NCBI GenBank assembly: GCA_964035015.1
Contig: OZ036014.1
Coordinates: 5,430,495 to 5,494,494, forward strand
Length of the DNA stretch: 64,000 nucleotides
From: Corallium rubrum
Lineage: Eukaryota; Cnidaria; Anthozoa; Scleralcyonacea; Coralliidae
Direction of reading: 5' to 3'
Shown here piece by piece: positions 63,976-64,000 of the stretch (position 1 is its first letter; each line of letters opens with the position of its first letter). The translations under genes and the position numbers were made by a program. The notes beneath the pieces were generated by a model. The model did not search any database. It saw nothing but the letters and a program-made list of their open reading frames with translations, and was not told where the DNA came from.

Positions 63976-64000
63976 AGTTCAAATACTCGACGTCGGACTT

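Overview
Eukaryotic (metazoan) genomic DNA. Coding sequence is split into many short exons with GT-AG junctions, and introns and intergenic DNA are filled with microsatellites, minisatellites and fold-back elements. The protein-coding genes are animal genes: GAPVD1/RME-6, a PBX-class TALE homeobox gene, a DUF885 family gene and a laminin-EGF/mucin-like membrane protein. The animal is probably a marine invertebrate. An anthozoan cnidarian is my best guess, from the near-vertebrate PBX sequence, the high intron density and the Polinton-type ATPases; this is inference and not proven.

Layout. 1-590: purine-rich satellite. 733-1360: last exon of a plus-strand gene that starts left of the window; it encodes a proline-rich, duplicated tail. 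1.5-3.4 kb: fold-back elements and two inverted tRNA-derived SINE copies. 3.36-10.29 kb: a near-perfect head-to-head palindrome of about 6.9 kb. It carries two diverging, separately frameshifted copies of a zinc-finger plus A32/FtsK-like packaging ATPase, with a G-rich minisatellite at the centre. 10.3-13.3 kb: duplicated palindrome fragments, (TA)n tracts and small inverted-repeat elements. 13598-26446 (+): GAPVD1, rebuilt here as 15 exons, 1216 aa. 29525-44071 (+): DUF885 gene, 19 exons, 581 aa, with a HEAVPGHH motif. 49426-54122 (-): three-exon type I membrane protein of 479 aa. 57136 to beyond 62952 (+): PBX homolog, seven exons seen, continuing towards the right edge.

The genes do not form an operon-like unit. 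GAPVD1 is a Ras-GAP/Rab5-GEF of endocytosis, the DUF885 protein is a probable metallopeptidase-like enzyme, and PBX is a HOX/MEIS-partner transcription factor. GAPVD1 and PBX keep the order and orientation that human GAPVD1 and PBX3 have on 9q33.3, which suggests very old linkage.

Mobile DNA is dense. I could place three non-autonomous hAT-type elements with 8-bp target duplications, two Mutator-like candidates with 9-bp duplications, TTAA-flanked fold-back elements, a pogo/Tigger-like remnant, and 5S-rRNA-derived and tRNA-derived SINEs. Several are inserted within about 10-20 bases of a splice site or stop codon. All exon models are hand-read from splice signals and conserved protein sequence; no alignment or transcript evidence was available.
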